44,767 nt of DNA from assembly GCA_022448485.1 (NCBI GenBank), contig JAKUUI010000012.1:1-44767 (forward strand). The letters run 5' to 3'. Position numbers and translations under genes: made by a program. Positions 42,941-44,767 of this stretch are shown here, in pieces. Position 1 is the stretch's first letter, and every line of letters begins with the position of its first letter. The notes under the pieces were generated by a model that saw only the letters and a list, made by a program, of their open reading frames with translations, was not told the origin of the DNA and searched no databases. The DNA comes from SAR324 cluster bacterium. GTDB taxonomy: Bacteria > SAR324 > NAC60-12.

Positions 42941-44203
42941 ATGGATAAATGGTTTAAAAACACAAAAACGGCTGGAAGCATGATTACTCTAATGCTTTTG
43001 CTGTCTCTCTTTATGTTGATCCCCCAGTTAGCGGTGTCCGCCACAGCTGAAGCTGAAATTCTCATTTTCAGCCTTTCGACTGACAAGGTAAAAGAACAGA
43101 AAGGTGTTCTCAAAATCCAGATTAGCACCTTCAGCCCGATCCAGAAAGTGACGGTTGATGGAAAGCCCCAGAAATTCCCGAAGGCTGCAAGCCTGGTGTG
43201 GCTGAAGATTCCTTACTTGCTCAAGCCAGGTGAAAATTTCTTTGAAGTTTACGTCAAGACTCAGCTCGGCGAAGCAAAGAAGACACTCAGGACTATATAT
43301 GAAACACCTGAATTTCTCAGAAAATCAAAGCTCGGTGACTCCTTCCAGCTGATCAGTATCCTCGGCAACACAACGAGTGACAACATTAACAAGGTCGAGG
43401 ACAACGAGACCAAATCCAAAGCGTTTTCTTCAAGCATCCTGTTCGTTCCTTCCTACCGCTTCGACATCTTCGACGACTCCAGCATTTTTCTGCGGGGAGT
43501 CCTGATGGCAGATCAACATCACAACGGCGAATTTGAGTCCAAAGAGGTGTTGTTCAAACAGGCGAGTGTTGAATGGGAGGAGCGTGCAAGCTGGGCCGGT
43601 GATTTTACCCTGTCTTTGGGCACAAACGAAGCGGGAACCCGGGACGTACCGGAATCAACCTCTCCCAGAGACAGCCTATCCAAGAAACACAAACGGGCAA
43701 CCCGGGACAACGTCTACACTATCAAGGCAAAGCAGGAGCTTGAAAAAGGAACAACATGGGACTGGCAGATCGACCATAAAAAAAAGTCTGTAGAAGGATC
43801 CAACGACGACAGCGGTGTTTCCACCACACTTACGGCTGGATACGTGACTCCGCTGTTCGGTGTGAAAACAACTTTTGGAGGAACTCTTGAGGACACAAAT
43901 CTGAATGGTAGCTACAAGGACACGAAAGCATTCAAATCCAAGCTTAAAGTTGATTATCCAATTCCGCCAGTAACTCTTGGCGTGCAGTATGACTTTTCTC
44001 AAACTGAGGACAAGGTTGCGGATCCATCTCTGGATGGAAAGACAAAGACTCGGAATCAAGCCTTGTCGCTAAGTTTCAACTACCCTGCCGCGGCATGGTG
44101 TATCTTTGGATTGACGCAGAAACAAGAAAGACAGAGTTCAAACCTTGCTGGAAAAACCTACACCCTGAACACAACACAGCTGCAGGTGATCCTTATTTAT
44201 TGA
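42941..44203 (+). CDS. Predicted outer-membrane beta-barrel protein
   Basis: A 420-aa exported protein. After a short basic start the signal peptide is MITLMLLLSLFMLIPQLAVSA. A first domain (about 45-125) looks Ig-like (VTVDGKPQKFP, LLKPGENFFEVYVKTQLGEAKK). The rest alternates polar and non-polar residues in amphipathic strands (SFQLISILGNT, DFTLSLGTNEAG, TLTAGYVTPLFGV, LKVDYPIPPVTLGVQYDF) and ends LQVILIY, with the terminal aromatic expected for BAM-assembled barrels. No named family is recognised. It is followed by a FecR-domain gene with its own promoter. Confidence 0.72.
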   Translation: MDKWFKNTKTAGSMITLMLLLSLFMLIPQLAVSATAEAEILIFSLSTDKVKEQKGVLKIQISTFSPIQKVTVDGKPQKFPKAASLVWLKIPYLLKPGENFFEVYVKTQLGEAKKTLRTIYETPEFLRKSKLGDSFQLISILGNTTSDNINKVEDNETKSKAFSSSILFVPSYRFDIFDDSSIFLRGVLMADQHHNGEFESKEVLFKQASVEWEERASWAGDFTLSLGTNEAGTRDVPESTSPRDSLSKKHKRATRDNVYTIKAKQELEKGTTWDWQIDHKKKSVEGSNDDSGVSTTLTAGYVTPLFGVKTTFGGTLEDTNLNGSYKDTKAFKSKLKVDYPIPPVTLGVQYDFSQTEDKVADPSLDGKTKTRNQALSLSFNYPAAAWCIFGLTQKQERQSSNLAGKTYTLNTTQLQVILIY

Positions 44204-44222
44204 ATGTTAAACAGAGAACAGC

Positions 44223-44252
44223 TTGACATTGAAAAAATAAATTCAAGATAAT
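44223..44252 (+). promoter_or_regulatory. Strong sigma70-type promoter before the FecR-domain gene
   Basis: A perfect TTGACA, an 18-bp spacer and GATAAT (5 of 6), 31 bp before ATG 44284. It is the best promoter match in the window. Confidence 0.6.
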
Positions 44253-44283
44253 TAACTTTAATGAAAAAACCATAATTATACTC

Positions 44284-44767
44284 ATGAAACTCCGTATCTT
44301 ATTCCTGCTCTTATTTTTCATGACTGCGATTTATGCGGAACCCGCGCAGGCGCAGCAGGCACTGCTGTTGCTGGAAAAAGGATCGGCCAAGGTGATCGGG
44401 CCTAAGCGCACCCGTCTGCTGCGCAAACCCGGGACAAAAATGGTCCTCCAGCCCAGTGACCGTGTACAGACTGGCAAAGACACCTCAGTCAAGATCAAGA
44501 TCAGGGGCAAGCCCGAGTTAATTGAACTCTCTTCCCGTTCCTTTTTCCGAATGGGAAAGATCACCAGGGAAACCAGTAGTATCTCCCTGCTGACCGGAAA
44601 GGCACGTTTTAAGATTCAAGGAAAACTCAAGAAGAAGAGCAAAAAGAATCGATTTCAGATACGTACAGTCACCGCACTGGTCGGGGTGAGAGGTACTGAT
44701 ATCGTGGTTGGGGTGTCCAATACTCAAACTAGTATTCTCAATATCTCCAAGACCAAAGAGAGCATTG
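44284..44767 (+). CDS. FecR-domain exported protein (cut by window end)
   Basis: An N-terminal signal peptide (MKLRILFLLLFFMTAIYAEPAQA) precedes a FecR-type beta domain. LEKGSAKVIGP, LQPSDRVQTGKDTSVKIKI, ISLLTGKARFKI and the hallmark TVTALVGVRGTDIVVGVS are all present. Such stand-alone FecR-domain proteins are periplasmic and differ from the anti-sigma FecR, since no cytoplasmic N-terminal domain or central membrane helix is seen. At least 161 codons are in the window; the rest is missing. It was not on the ORF track because it has no stop here. Confidence 0.82.
   Translation, partial: MKLRILFLLLFFMTAIYAEPAQAQQALLLLEKGSAKVIGPKRTRLLRKPGTKMVLQPSDRVQTGKDTSVKIKIRGKPELIELSSRSFFRMGKITRETSSISLLTGKARFKIQGKLKKKSKKNRFQIRTVTALVGVRGTDIVVGVSNTQTSILNISKTKESI

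Noticed and set aside
1-44767. CRISPR arrays, tRNA or rRNA genes, phage or defence genes
   Set aside because: No regularly spaced repeats, cloverleaf-like sequences or matching proteins were found on either strand.

Overview
The window reads as a stretch of ordinary chromosome from a Gram-negative bacterium with AT-leaning DNA. It carries outer-membrane and periplasm-facing proteins, a type II fatty-acid synthesis cluster, a b558-type succinate dehydrogenase, an HD-GYP regulator and a bactofilin. The combination resembles deltaproteobacteria-like marine lineages such as SAR324. That placement is inferred from gene content and protein style only; no rRNA gene is present to confirm it. I see no tRNA, rRNA, CRISPR array, prophage, complete insertion sequence or defence system.

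Layout. 1-0.6 kb: a decayed GT9 glycosyltransferase. 0.7-3.8 kb (minus): trxA-truA-uvrB, closely spaced. 4.1-9.4 kb (plus): a small LigA-like protein, rodZ-like, a YhcC-type radical SAM protein, rsfS, murB and ftsQ. This set is weighted to cell shape and wall, with ftsQ not followed by ftsA/ftsZ. 9.7-14.1 kb (plus): a GAF/HD-GYP protein, then an M23 peptidase, a bactofilin and an FtsB-like protein. 14.1-19.4 kb: a mixed-strand block of a hotdog thioesterase, thiamine pyrophosphokinase, an AEC carrier, endonuclease III, MoaB, a DUF1611 protein and a RimI-like acetyltransferase.

19.4-28.6 kb (plus): rpsB-tsf-pyrH-frr, a MraY-like transferase, fabG-acpP-fabF and a long acyl-CoA dehydrogenase. 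Translation, envelope-precursor and lipid genes therefore run in one direction. S2 carries an unusual Lys/Ala-rich C-terminal tail with an internal 114-bp tandem duplication. 28.6-29.3 kb is a gene-poor scar with a small membrane-protein frame broken by a stop, a broken minus-strand frame and a MITE-like inverted-repeat element. 29.3-30.7 kb: rdgB and ispH converge and overlap.

30.9-36.5 kb (plus): a small unknown basic protein, then ffh-rpsP-rimM-trmD-rplS-rnhB-yraN-rpsT, the classical trmD neighbourhood. It is interrupted by a decayed S23/four-helix-bundle gene, and yraN is broken. 36.6-39.9 kb: sdhCAB. 40-42.6 kb: a GT9 heptosyltransferase-like protein and a cyanobacterial-style glucose-6-phosphate isomerase. 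42.9 kb to the end: a predicted outer-membrane beta-barrel protein and a FecR-domain protein cut by the window edge, each behind its own good sigma70-like promoter.

I found no convincing undescribed multi-gene system. The best leads are the S2 tail, the stand-alone LigA domain-Ia-like protein, the altered ribosome recycling factor loop, the MraY variant, the scar region at 28.6-29.3 kb and the outer-membrane/FecR pair.
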